In this document: in pieces, positions 30,877 to 38,720 of the stretch | Position numbering within the stretch: the first letter of the stretch is position 1 | Layout of the letters: each line of letters starts with the position of its first letter | Assembly (NCBI RefSeq): GCF_000025885.1 | Contig: NC_014011.1 | Coordinates: 1,674,001 to 1,738,000 of the forward strand | Source of the DNA: Aminobacterium colombiense DSM 12261 | Lineage (GTDB): Bacteria > Synergistota > Synergistia > Synergistales > Aminobacteriaceae | DNA length: 64,000 nt | Direction of reading: 5' to 3' | Position numbers and translations under genes: made by a program | Notes under the pieces: generated by a model | Databases searched by the model: none | What the model was told of the DNA's origin: nothing | Seen by the model: only the letters and a program-made list of their open reading frames with translations

Positions 30877-32091
30877 CTACGCCTTATCCGGAGCATTTTC
30901 CCATAACCACTTATTAACATCTTCTCTACTCTCTATTTCACCTTTGGCAGCTGCCTGGCGCAACCCTGTTTTTAGCAACCCCACCAAAGGTCCTTCCTCA
31001 ATCCCCAATACTCGTTTCAATTCTTTTCCATCTGGGAGAAAATCAATACATTTAAGCCTCAACACAACACGATTGTACGTTAACAGATTGTCTCGCCATA
31101 CATCTGTAGGCTTTCCCGAAGACGATAAGAACGCATGGGAAAGGTCAAAAAGTTTTCTTACTATATCTTCTCCCAGAGAATCGTATACAGCTATTGCTCT
31201 GTCCAAGGGAAGAGGCTCAAGAAAAAGAGGGAGATTCTTAATGAGAACAACAATTTCTTCTCTGCTGGCAGAAGGCCACGACCAACTCACAAACAATTCG
31301 TTTACAAAATCATAATTCAAATGCTGAAACAATGCGGCCACCTGAACAGACTTGTCTCTCCTCTGTTCCTGGGCAGACTGGAGCGAGAGGAAGGAATGGA
31401 GAAGACAGTCCCCCTCATAAACACTACCGGCCTCCAGACGCTGCCCCCAGAGCTTTTCAAGAAAGGGGAAGAAAACAGCCATTAAGCCATGGCTTCTTAC
31501 AAATCGGAAAAAAAGAAAACCGTCCCCATCAAATGCCCTCGCAACTTCATGGCCTATACGCTCTTGAGATACGCCCGTAATATGAGAAGCAAAATTTTCA
31601 ACGGCAAGTGAGGAATCACCATCGATCCTTAATCCATGAGTAGAAGCAAAGCGGCATAAACGAAGAGCGCGTATGGGATCATCCTTTAGGCGATGAAGGG
31701 GATTGCCGTTAAATCGGAGAATCCCTTTTCTTAAGTCTGAAAAACCATCAAAGGGATCGTAAATATGGCCCCTACTGTCAAGTGCCATGGCATTTACTGT
31801 AAAATCTCGCCGTGCCAAATCCTCCTCAACAGGCTTGTTTCTCAGAGGAAACACGTCAAAAGCCTCCCTATTGAAAGATATGACAGCCGTTCGCTTCTGG
31901 GCTTTTCCTACAATAACCGCCCCTGGGAAAACTCTCTGAATCTCCTTTTCTCCGCCAGAAACTGCTAAATCCACATCTGAAACAGACTGTCGTCCTAAAA
32001 GATAATCACGAACTGCCCCACCGACAACCCAGGCCTTAATCCCTTCTTTTTCAAAAAAACGAAGGAGTTCCAACGCATTAAATAAAGACAC
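30877..32091 (-). CDS. CCA tRNA nucleotidyltransferase / poly(A) polymerase family protein
   Basis: About 404 residues. Class II nucleotidyltransferase head: VVGGAVRDYLLGR, SDVDLAV (two catalytic Asp), EDLARRDFTVNAMALD and DDPIRALRLCRFAST. The C-terminal half is helical with a degraded HD-like stretch. Such enzymes add CCA to tRNA 3' ends or A-tails to RNA; sequence alone does not separate the two here. GTG 32091 is chosen because GGAGGAGGGG lies 8 bases upstream; ATG 32118 is an alternative that would bury that site. It ends at the long terminator and starts beside a REP-like palindrome. Confidence 0.85.
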   Translation of the reverse strand: MSLFNALELLRFFEKEGIKAWVVGGAVRDYLLGRQSVSDVDLAVSGGEKEIQRVFPGAVIVGKAQKRTAVISFNREAFDVFPLRNKPVEEDLARRDFTVNAMALDSRGHIYDPFDGFSDLRKGILRFNGNPLHRLKDDPIRALRLCRFASTHGLRIDGDSSLAVENFASHITGVSQERIGHEVARAFDGDGFLFFRFVRSHGLMAVFFPFLEKLWGQRLEAGSVYEGDCLLHSFLSLQSAQEQRRDKSVQVAALFQHLNYDFVNELFVSWSWPSASREEIVVLIKNLPLFLEPLPLDRAIAVYDSLGEDIVRKLFDLSHAFLSSSGKPTDVWRDNLLTYNRVVLRLKCIDFLPDGKELKRVLGIEEGPLVGLLKTGLRQAAAKGEIESREDVNKWLWENAPDKA

Positions 32092-32208
32092 CTCGTTACC
32101 CCCCTCCTCCAGCGGCATCGCTAGAAAAAGAAAGACTCTCTTGCACTAAAAGAAGACAATGCTATCTTATTCGAATATTGGAAAAACAACATTAAAAATC
32201 TCCCCAAA

Positions 32209-32264
32209 ATGGTGCCAGGTCTTGAAAATGTGCATTAGTGTACATTTTCAAGACCTGGCACCAT
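32209..32264. repeat. REP-like palindromic repeat, full copy 1
   Basis: Inverted repeat of 56 bases whose arms begin ATGGTGCCAGGTCTTGAAAA and differ only at one inner position, around a loop of about four bases. The same arm recurs at 38695, 47015, 56709 and 63904. It lies between the divergent nucleotidyltransferase and Ldh-family genes. Confidence 0.85.
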
Positions 32265-32301
32265 AATACGAACCGATATTCCGCCTAGCGGATAACTTTC
32301 C

Positions 32302-32330
32302 TTGACTTCTCCCCCTTTATTCTCTTATAT
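32302..32330 (+). promoter_or_regulatory. sigma-70-type promoter for the ldh/larA/eda operon
   Basis: TTGACT (32302-32307), 17-base spacer, TTATAT (32325-32330), about 75 bases before the Ldh-family ATG. It is the best match in this intergenic region on the plus strand. Confidence 0.6.
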
Positions 32331-32404
32331 AACTAGTGCCGGATCTAAATTTTCAGCATAAATAATGAAGCTTAATATTAATAGAAAGAAGAGGTGTCAC
32401 CCCT

Positions 32405-33499
32405 ATGTCTTCCCTGTATAAACGTGTTGATTACCAAGCGCTGATTAACTTCTCTGCCGATGTGCTGCAGAGGATAGGATACCCGAGAAACAAAGCTGAA
32501 ATTACAGCTAAAGTACTTGTAGAAGCAGACGCACGAGGAGTTGCGTCTCATGGTGTAACCCGCCTCAAGGTCTACAAAAACGAATTGGAAAGCGGCCATG
32601 TAAAGCCTCTGGCAGACCCTGAGATTGTTTTCGAAACTCCCATATCAGCCGTTATTGACGGTCACTATGGCATCGGATCCCATATTTCTCAATTTGCCAT
32701 GGAAATTTGTCTTGAAAAAACCCGTAAAAATGGTACTTGTTATGTTTCTGTTCGTAACTCTAATCATTTTGGCATGGCAGGCCTTTGGGCCGAAATGGCT
32801 TCCAGGGAAGGGTTCATTGGAAGTGCTTATACCAATACCATCCGATGCGCAGTGCCAGCCCTGGGCCGTCAGCGAATGCTTGGAACCAACCCCATAGCAG
32901 TTTCTATACCCACAGATGAAGAAGAACCTTTCCTTCTTGATATGGCAACAACAACAGCAGCTCGTGGAAAACTGGGCGTCTATAAACGTCGGGGTAAAGA
33001 TCTTCCTGAAGGCTGGATAATAGATGAAGAAGGAGAACCCATCTCTGATGCACAAGCCGCAACAAACCTTCTGGCCGATCCTACACGGGAACTTGGAGGT
33101 CAAGTATTTCTTGGCGGTTCTGGCGAAGAAATGGGAGGACATAAAGGGTACGGGATGGGGCTTTTGGTAGAACTTTTATGTGCTCCCCTTTCCATGGGCA
33201 GCTGGACCCGTGACGTTTTTCAGACTCCTGACGCTAATGTATGCCACTTCTTCTCCGCATTCCGTCTCGATCTGTTTGGAGATCCAGCACCCATAAGAAC
33301 CTATGTGGGAAATATTCTTCGCGCCCTTCGAAACAGTGCTCCTCTTCATGGGGAATCTCAGGTATATACCCACGGCCAAAAAGAAGCTGCCCGCCGAAAA
33401 ATCGCTCTAGAAAAAGGAGTGGAGATAGACGAGGCCACATGGTCTATGCTCAACGGCCTCGCTAGAGACTTCAATTTCGCTTCTTTAGAAGAACGGTGA
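32405..33499 (+). CDS. Ldh family oxidoreductase (malate/L-lactate/ureidoglycolate dehydrogenase type)
   Basis: 364 residues. NAD(P)-dependent 2-hydroxyacid dehydrogenase of the family that is unrelated to classical LDH. Marks are EADARGVASHGVTRL (about 39-53), VRNSNHFGMAGLWAE (about 116-130, catalytic His), GTNPIAVSIPT and DMATTTAARGKL. The substrate could be malate, sulpholactate, diketogulonate or a related 2-hydroxyacid. It is followed 4 bases later by a LarA-type racemase, so oxidation of a racemised hydroxyacid is a reasonable inference. ATG 32405 has AGAGGTG upstream. Confidence 0.87.
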   Translation: MSSLYKRVDYQALINFSADVLQRIGYPRNKAEITAKVLVEADARGVASHGVTRLKVYKNELESGHVKPLADPEIVFETPISAVIDGHYGIGSHISQFAMEICLEKTRKNGTCYVSVRNSNHFGMAGLWAEMASREGFIGSAYTNTIRCAVPALGRQRMLGTNPIAVSIPTDEEEPFLLDMATTTAARGKLGVYKRRGKDLPEGWIIDEEGEPISDAQAATNLLADPTRELGGQVFLGGSGEEMGGHKGYGMGLLVELLCAPLSMGSWTRDVFQTPDANVCHFFSAFRLDLFGDPAPIRTYVGNILRALRNSAPLHGESQVYTHGQKEAARRKIALEKGVEIDEATWSMLNGLARDFNFASLEER

Positions 33500-33503
33500 G
33501 GGC

Positions 33504-34781
33504 ATGAACATTTCAGTTTCCTTCACTTATCCTGATTTTGAGGGTATTTCTATCCCTGAAGAAAATCTTGTGGCTATATTAAGTCCCGCTTGTCCTCCGA
33601 AACCCTTTGAAGACGATATGGATGCCATCAATCGAGGTTTAGATTCTCCAATAGGGGCTCCTCGGTTAGAAGAATGTGTAAGAGCTGAACAGAAGATACT
33701 GATCCTTGCAGATGACAACACACGTAACACTCCAGCACATATTATTATTCCGGAAGTCATCAAACGGCTTAAAAAAGCGGGAATCCAATCCAAGAATATT
33801 TCTATTATGGTTGCCCTTGGAACCCATCGCCCAATGACAGAAGAGGAACTGAAGAAAAAGTTCGGTTCACAGATTCTTCAGAATTTCACAATCCTGCAAC
33901 ATGCCTGGAACGACCCTGATCAGCTTATAGAACTTCCTCCCACAGAAAACGGGACAGAAATATGGGTGAATAAAGCCCTTCTCAAGGCAGATTTTGTTAT
34001 AGGGATAGGGCACATTACCCCCCATCGGGTGGTTGGCTTTTCAGGGGGTGCAAAAATTGTCCAGCCAGGTGTGTCAGGCGGAATTACCACGGGGCAAACT
34101 CACTGGGTAAGCGCCCTTTACGACGGCGAAGATTTTATAGGAAAGATCGACACCCCTGTCCGCAGGGAAATGAACGCCGTAGGGCTGGCTGCGGGTTTGA
34201 AATATATCGTTAACGTAGTAATGGACGGAAACGAAGAGGTCTATCGCTGCGTTGCCGGTGATCCTATAGAAGCCCACAAGGAGGGGTGCTCGGCCTCGAA
34301 AGAAATTTATGGGGCTCCGCTCCCATGTTTGGGAGACATAGTTATTGCAGAGTCTTTCCCGGCTGATGCTGAACTCTGGCAAGCGGCAAAAGGCATCTAT
34401 TCCGGAGATTTGGCATTAAAAAAAGACGGAATTTTAATCCTTGTTACACCTTGCCCCGATGGTGTAGCACAGGGACATCCGGAACTCACAGAAATCGGGT
34501 ATCTTCCCTTCAAAGAAATTAAACAAATGGTTGATGAGAAAGAAATTGACGATCTTACGCTGGCCGCCCACATTTCCCATGTAGGACGTGTCGTTTGTGA
34601 TAAGGGGAGGGGGATACTTGTTTCTCGCGGAATCGATAAGGAAACCACAGAAAAGTTGGGGCTCCTTTGGGCTTCCACCCCTCAGAAAGCATTAGAAATG
34701 GCCTTTGAGCTTAAAGGTTCTGACGCTCGGATCGTGGTGTTAAAAAATGGAGGAGACATATTGCCTCTACTCAATGATTAA
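33504..34781 (+). CDS. LarA-family nickel-pincer 2-hydroxyacid racemase/epimerase
   Basis: 425 residues. DUF2088/LarA fold. Visible active-site segments are ILADDNTRNTP, MVALGTHRPMT (His), IGHITPHRVVGFSGGAKIVQPG (split; His and the Lys that binds the NPN pincer cofactor). LarA enzymes racemise lactate or epimerise longer hydroxyacids including sugar acids. No larB, larC or larE, which make the nickel-pincer cofactor, is in the window. Operon position between a 2-hydroxyacid dehydrogenase and a KDPG aldolase suggests an aldonic-acid substrate rather than lactate. Confidence 0.85.
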   Translation: MNISVSFTYPDFEGISIPEENLVAILSPACPPKPFEDDMDAINRGLDSPIGAPRLEECVRAEQKILILADDNTRNTPAHIIIPEVIKRLKKAGIQSKNISIMVALGTHRPMTEEELKKKFGSQILQNFTILQHAWNDPDQLIELPPTENGTEIWVNKALLKADFVIGIGHITPHRVVGFSGGAKIVQPGVSGGITTGQTHWVSALYDGEDFIGKIDTPVRREMNAVGLAAGLKYIVNVVMDGNEEVYRCVAGDPIEAHKEGCSASKEIYGAPLPCLGDIVIAESFPADAELWQAAKGIYSGDLALKKDGILILVTPCPDGVAQGHPELTEIGYLPFKEIKQMVDEKEIDDLTLAAHISHVGRVVCDKGRGILVSRGIDKETTEKLGLLWASTPQKALEMAFELKGSDARIVVLKNGGDILPLLND

Positions 34782-34813
34782 GAATGAAAAACAAAAGAAA
34801 GAAGAGGATACTT

Positions 34814-35770
34814 ATGAGTACTGTCCTTAACACTATTGGAAGATGCGGTCTCGTACCTGTTATAAAACTCGACAGGTCAGAAGATGCCCTTCCCCTGGGT
34901 GAGGCCCTCATCAAAGGAGGGCTTCCTGTAGCAGAAGTAACCTTCCGCACAGATGCCGCAGAAGAATCTATAGAACAACTTACTTCCCATCTCCCTAACC
35001 TTCTTGTTGGAGCTGGAACCATACTTACAGTTGATCAGGTCAAAAAAGCAGTAGATGCCGGGGCAAAGTTTATTGTCTCTCCTGGTTTTAATCCTACAAT
35101 AGTGGACTACTGCATTGAGCATAAGATACCTATTACGCCAGGCGTCAATTCTCCATCTCAAGTTGAAATGGGGCTTGAACGGGGGCTTTCTGTGCTTAAG
35201 TTCTTTCCGGCAGAAGCATCTGGTGGAGTCTCTATGCTCAAGGCTATGGCTGGGCCATACAAAGACGTTAAATTTATTCCCACAGGAGGCATCAATGCAG
35301 AAAACCTCAACACCTACCTAACATTGCCCATGGTTCACGCCTGTGGCGGCAGCTGGATGGTAAAAAGTGATCTTGTAGCGGCTGGTGCCTTTAACCAGAT
35401 CGTCACACTTGTGCAAGAAGCAGTGTTTACGATGCACAATTTTTCTCTGATACATATAGGCATCAATGAAAACTCTGAGGAAGAAGCTTTACAGTGTGCC
35501 CAGATATTTGAAAAGCTCTTCAATATGCCTGTGAAAAATGGCAACAGCTCTGTTTTCGCTGGGAAATCTTTCGAAATCATGAAGTCTCCCTATCTTGGCA
35601 GCAAGGGACACATTGCCATTAAAACAAACAGTGTGGAAAGAGCGGTAGCCTATCTGAAGACTTTTGGCGTAAAGACCCTTCCTGAAACAGAAAAGAGGAA
35701 AGACGGCAAGCTCAAGGTGGCTTATCTTGACCTTGAAATCTCTGGCTTTGCTATCCATTTGGTAGAGTAA
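34814..35770 (+). CDS. eda: KDPG/KHG aldolase with C-terminal glyoxalase-like domain
   Basis: About 318 residues. Residues 1-205 are a class-I KDPG aldolase: GLVPVIKLDRSEDALPLGEA, GLPVAEVTFRTDAAEE (Glu), LVGAGTILTVDQV, KFIVSPGFNPTIVDYC (Schiff-base Lys region) and KFFPAEASGG (Lys). Residues about 210-318 form a separate alpha/beta domain resembling a glyoxalase/VOC module (FSLIHIGINENSEEEAL ... ISGFAIHLVE). Similar two-domain Eda proteins occur in Clostridia, from memory. ATG 34814 has AGAAGAGG upstream and is preferred to an earlier ATG. It splits 2-keto-3-deoxy-6-phosphogluconate to pyruvate and glyceraldehyde-3-phosphate. Confidence 0.83.
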   Translation: MSTVLNTIGRCGLVPVIKLDRSEDALPLGEALIKGGLPVAEVTFRTDAAEESIEQLTSHLPNLLVGAGTILTVDQVKKAVDAGAKFIVSPGFNPTIVDYCIEHKIPITPGVNSPSQVEMGLERGLSVLKFFPAEASGGVSMLKAMAGPYKDVKFIPTGGINAENLNTYLTLPMVHACGGSWMVKSDLVAAGAFNQIVTLVQEAVFTMHNFSLIHIGINENSEEEALQCAQIFEKLFNMPVKNGNSSVFAGKSFEIMKSPYLGSKGHIAIKTNSVERAVAYLKTFGVKTLPETEKRKDGKLKVAYLDLEISGFAIHLVE

Positions 35771-35829
35771 AAGGTTTTCTTTATAACTGTTTCGCAACAC
35801 TCTCTGATGACAAATAGCTGACTCGTTAT

Positions 35830-35858
35830 TTGACAGGCGTGTAAATTTCAGATATCAT
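35830..35858 (+). promoter_or_regulatory. promoter of the metNIQ leader
   Basis: TTGACA (35830-35835), 17-base spacer, TATCAT (35853-35858). It gives an expected start near 35865, about 38 bases before the leader-peptide ATG and 190 bases before the attenuator T-run. A perfect -35 and optimal spacing make this the strongest promoter I noticed in the window. Confidence 0.78.
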
Positions 35859-35902
35859 ATGCAACAATTTGCGTACCACAATTAAGGAAGGGAGGAGCCA
35901 CC

Positions 35903-35998
35903 ATGCAAAGCAACAGCAGAACAATCGCAATTATGGTTCAGAACAGCATGATGATGTGCATGTGCGGCGGCCCTCCTGACGTGGTCGACGCAGCTTAG
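35903..35998 (+). CDS. Met/Cys-rich leader peptide of metNIQ
   Basis: 31-residue open frame from ATG 35903 to TAG 35996, preceded by a strong ribosome site (GGAAGGGAGGAG). The centre reads MVQNSMMMCMCGGPP: Met at codons 11, 16, 17, 18 and 20 and Cys at 19 and 21. It lies between a strong promoter and an intrinsic terminator just upstream of the methionine transporter genes. This is the arrangement of a classical ribosome-stalling attenuator sensing charged Met-tRNA (and maybe Cys-tRNA). No homologue is known to me; the call rests on arrangement and codon content. Confidence 0.8.
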   Translation: MQSNSRTIAIMVQNSMMMCMCGGPPDVVDAA

Positions 35999-36030
35999 TG
36001 CTGTCGTCCATTGACTTTCAGGCCGGGGCC
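35969..36030 (+). promoter_or_regulatory. predicted antiterminator of the metNIQ attenuator
   Basis: GGCCC(t)CCTGA at 35969-35979, codons 23-26 of the leader peptide, is complementary to TCAGG(ccg)GGGCC at 36018-36030: five pairs, a bulge, five pairs. The downstream arm includes the whole 5' arm of the terminator, so the two structures exclude each other. A ribosome waiting at the Met codons (35948-35962) leaves 35969-35979 free and favours antitermination. A ribosome that reaches the stop codon covers it. Confidence 0.7.
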
Positions 36031-36056
36031 TTCTTACAGAGGGCCCCGGCTTTTTT
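36022..36056 (+). terminator. attenuator terminator upstream of metN
   Basis: Nine-pair GC stem GCCGGGGCC (36022-36030) with GGCCCCGGC (36042-36050), 11-base loop, then TTTTTT (36051-36056). It ends 42 bases before the metN ATG and is therefore in the leader of metNIQ, not at the end of the preceding operon alone. Confidence 0.9.
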
Positions 36057-36098
36057 GTTGTCATCTTAAGATTAGCTTTATACCAGGAGATGAAATAT

Positions 36099-37112
36099 AT
36101 GATCAGCATCCAGAACCTCTATAAGACCTACCCTTGCGAGGGGGGCGATTTTGAAGCGCTACGAAACGTTAGTATTAACATTCAATCAGGAGAGATATTT
36201 GGAATCATCGGCTTGAGTGGAGCCGGGAAATCCACATTGCTCCGCACTCTTAACCGACTGGAAGAACCCAGTTCTGGCTCCATATGCATTGGGGATACTG
36301 ACATTACGCGGCTTTCTACACCTGAGCTTAGAAAGCTGCGCCGACGCGTAGGCATGATCTTTCAACACTTTAATCTTCTTACATCCCGTACTGTTTTTCA
36401 AAATGTCGCCTTTCCTCTAGAGATAGAAAAATGGGAAACTGACGCCATTTCTAAAAGAGTAACAGAGGTACTCGATCTCGTGGATCTTTCAGACAAGGCT
36501 CAAAGCTACCCTTCCCAGCTAAGTGGAGGGCAAAAACAGAGAGTTGGAATTGCCCGGGCCTTGGCCAACAACCCCAGCCTGCTTCTTTGCGATGAAGCCA
36601 CCAGTGCCCTTGACCCTAAAACGACTCAGTCAATTTTGGCCCTTCTCGATGAAATTAACCGGAAGCTCGGCATTACTATAGTTCTTGTCACCCACGAAAT
36701 GGGAGTCATTCGCCAAATTTGTCATCGGGTCGCCGTCTTAGAACACGGACAGGTTGTAGAACTGGGAGCTGTAAAGGATGTTTTTATGAAACCCCAGTCA
36801 AAAACTGCTCGAGAGTTTTTATGCCATCTCCCAAGGACAACCTATGATTTTGAAAACCTCCCTCAGGAAAAAGGCAAGCCTGTAGCAATCTTTGCCTTCA
36901 ATGGTGAAATGGCAGAACAGCCCGTCATATCCCAGGCCATTAAAAAAAGTGGCGCTGAGATCAATATTCTTTCTGGAGAAATCGACCACCTGCATAGCAG
37001 CCGCATTGGCAATCTCACGGTTCAGCTAAAAGGCAGCCCCGCAGAGATCAGCACGGCCCTTTCCTTTATTAGATCCAAAAACGTAGAAGTGGATGTGGTC
37101 TGGAATGGATAA
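36099..37112 (+). CDS. metN: methionine ABC transporter ATP-binding protein MetN
   Basis: About 337 residues. Walker A GLSGAGKSTLLR, Q-loop MIFQHFNLLTSRTVFQNVAF, signature LSGGQKQRVGIARALANNP, Walker B LLLCDEATSALDP and H-loop VLVTHEMGVI. The C-terminal 75 residues (KPVAIFAFNGEMAEQPVI ... NVEVDVVW) are the NIL domain, which in MetN binds methionine and inhibits transport. ATG 36099 lies 9 bases after AGGAG; an ATG at 36090 would sit on that ribosome site. It energises uptake of methionine through MetI, and its expression is probably set by the leader attenuator. Confidence 0.93.
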   Translation: MISIQNLYKTYPCEGGDFEALRNVSINIQSGEIFGIIGLSGAGKSTLLRTLNRLEEPSSGSICIGDTDITRLSTPELRKLRRRVGMIFQHFNLLTSRTVFQNVAFPLEIEKWETDAISKRVTEVLDLVDLSDKAQSYPSQLSGGQKQRVGIARALANNPSLLLCDEATSALDPKTTQSILALLDEINRKLGITIVLVTHEMGVIRQICHRVAVLEHGQVVELGAVKDVFMKPQSKTAREFLCHLPRTTYDFENLPQEKGKPVAIFAFNGEMAEQPVISQAIKKSGAEINILSGEIDHLHSSRIGNLTVQLKGSPAEISTALSFIRSKNVEVDVVWNG

Positions 37113-37767
37113 GTTGGTTGCACTTATAAATCTTCTGGCAGCTCCAACCCTCGAAACGGTCTATATGGTCATGTTCTCAACCTTTTTTGCAACGCTGCTC
37201 GGATTCCCCATAGGAATTGCCCTTGTTGTAACAGAAAAGGGCGGATTGGTTGAGAATGAAGCGATATACAGAATTCTCGACGGCATTGTAAATGTCTGCC
37301 GCTCTTTCCCCTTTATTATTCTCATGATCGTTCTCTTCCCCTTCTCGCGCCTGATCGTGGGAACTACTATCGGCACCACTGCCTCTATTGTTCCCCTCTC
37401 TATTGGAGCCGCTCCCTTTGTGGGACGAGTTGTAGAAAGCGCCTTAAAGGAAGTGGAAAAAGGGCTTATCGAAGCAGCCGTGTCTATGGGAACCAATCCA
37501 AAGGACATTATTTTAAAAGTTATGGTACCAGAAGCACTCCCTTCTCTTATTCTTGGAGAAACCTTAACCGTTATCAATATCATCGGCTATTCGGCCATGG
37601 CCGGTGCTATTGGAGGCGGCGGACTGGGCGACCTGGCCATTCGCTACGGTTTTCACCGCTTTCAGACAGACGTTCTTATAGCGGCTGTCATCGTTATTAT
37701 CATGCTGGTTCAAGTAATTCAGGTCATCGGGAACAAAACAGCTCTCTATGTCGCCCGTAATCGCTGA
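37105..37767 (+). CDS. metI: methionine ABC transporter permease MetI
   Basis: About 220 residues with five hydrophobic spans. Typical phrases are TLETVYMVMFSTFFATLLGFP, NVCRSFPFIILMIVLFPFSR, GAAPFVGRVVESAL and the EAA loop IEAAVSMGTNPKDIILKVMV. ATG 37105 overlaps the metN stop (ATGGATAA). An in-frame ATG at 37093 is an alternative; neither has a strong ribosome site, consistent with coupling to metN. Confidence 0.93.
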   Translation: MDKLVALINLLAAPTLETVYMVMFSTFFATLLGFPIGIALVVTEKGGLVENEAIYRILDGIVNVCRSFPFIILMIVLFPFSRLIVGTTIGTTASIVPLSIGAAPFVGRVVESALKEVEKGLIEAAVSMGTNPKDIILKVMVPEALPSLILGETLTVINIIGYSAMAGAIGGGGLGDLAIRYGFHRFQTDVLIAAVIVIIMLVQVIQVIGNKTALYVARNR

Positions 37768-37832
37768 TCAGCACACTGCGCGCAGAAAAAACGAGCTACA
37801 TTGCACAGAAATATGAACTGGAGGAATGAAAA

Positions 37833-38633
37833 ATGAAAAGAACTGTAGGTCTTTTACTCTCTCTCACAATACTCGCCATATGGGCAGCTTTTATTCCTAA
37901 TGCGGCAGCGGCAGAAGAAGTGATCAAAATCGGGGCAACCCCTGTCCCTCATGCTGAAATATTAAAGGTCATCAAAGAAGACATTGCCAAAGAAGGGATC
38001 AAACTCGAGATCATAGAGTTTACTGACTATGTAAAGCCCAACCTGGCGCTGAATGATAAGGAAATAGATGCCAACTATTACCAGCACCTTCCCTATCTGG
38101 AAAACTTTAACGCTAATCACCGTACCAAACTTGCGGCTATAGGGACTGTTCATGTAGAAGCCATGGGGTTGTACTCTGAAAAGGTGAAGCATATTGACGA
38201 GCTGAAAGAAAAATCCCTTATCGCTGTCCCCAGTGATAGTGTGAATGGTGGGCGCGCCCTGCTCCTTCTGCAGGCTAACGGTCTTATCACCCTTTCAGAC
38301 AAGGCGGGATTGGAAGCCACAGAGAGAGACATCGTGGAAAATCCCAAAAAGCTCCGCTTCAAATCCATTGAAGCAGCTCAGCTGCCGAGGATACTTCCCG
38401 ACGTGGATGGCGCTGTCATCAATGGAAACTATGCGTTGGAGGCAGGATTTAATCCCACAGAGGATGCTGTGTTGCTGGAAGGCAGCGAATCTCCTTATGC
38501 GAATATAGTTGTAGTTCATGAAGATTCGAAGGATGACGAAAAGTTTGCCATTCTGATGAAACATCTAAATTCTGAGAAAGTGGCCCAATTTATTCTTTCA
38601 ACATATAACGGCGGAGTTACCCCTGCTTTTTAG
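37833..38633 (+). CDS. metQ: methionine-binding protein MetQ (NlpA family)
   Basis: 266 residues. N-terminal Sec signal (KRTVGLLLSLTILAIWAAFIPNAAAAEE) with cleavage likely near AAAA. There is no lipobox cysteine, although most MetQ proteins are lipoproteins, so this one is probably free in the periplasm. The NlpA pattern is clear: IKIGATPVPHAEILKVIK, EIIEFTDYVKPNLALNDKEI, DANYYQHLPYLENF and GAVINGNYALEAGF. It is the last gene of metNIQ and is followed by a hairpin. Ligand is methionine by family and by the Met-coded leader. Confidence 0.93.
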   Translation: MKRTVGLLLSLTILAIWAAFIPNAAAAEEVIKIGATPVPHAEILKVIKEDIAKEGIKLEIIEFTDYVKPNLALNDKEIDANYYQHLPYLENFNANHRTKLAAIGTVHVEAMGLYSEKVKHIDELKEKSLIAVPSDSVNGGRALLLLQANGLITLSDKAGLEATERDIVENPKKLRFKSIEAAQLPRILPDVDGAVINGNYALEAGFNPTEDAVLLEGSESPYANIVVVHEDSKDDEKFAILMKHLNSEKVAQFILSTYNGGVTPAF

Positions 38634-38648
38634 GGGGATGCGGATAGT

Positions 38649-38686
38649 ACAGAAGGAGGCTGCCGGTGAATGACAGCCTCCTTCTG
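38649..38686 (+). terminator. hairpin after metQ
   Basis: Fourteen-pair stem ACAGAAGGAGGCTG with CAGCCTCCTTCTGT around a 10-base loop, 16 bases after the metQ stop. A T-run is nearly absent on the plus strand (ATACC follows), so termination may be weak. The repeat half-copy at 38695 follows immediately. Confidence 0.6.
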
Positions 38687-38694
38687 TATACCAA

Positions 38695-38719
38695 TGCACA
38701 ATTTCAAGACCTGGCACCA
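38695..38719. repeat. REP-like repeat, half copy 2
   Basis: TGCACAATTTCAAGACCTGG followed by CACCA is one arm of the element seen at 32209, in the opposite orientation, with no partner arm nearby. It lies between the metQ hairpin and the 3' end of the galactonate dehydratase gene. Confidence 0.8.
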
Positions 38720-38720
38720 A

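Noticed and set aside
32209-32264. Copy 1 of the repeat as a transcription terminator
   Set aside because: No T-run follows on either strand, it lies between divergent gene starts, and the same arm recurs elsewhere as a single copy.
35771-36098. S-box, T-box or SMK riboswitch in the metNIQ leader
   Set aside because: No T-box word (TGGNACCGCG) or SAM aptamer core is present, and the leader is only about 190 bases, filled by the peptide gene and terminator.
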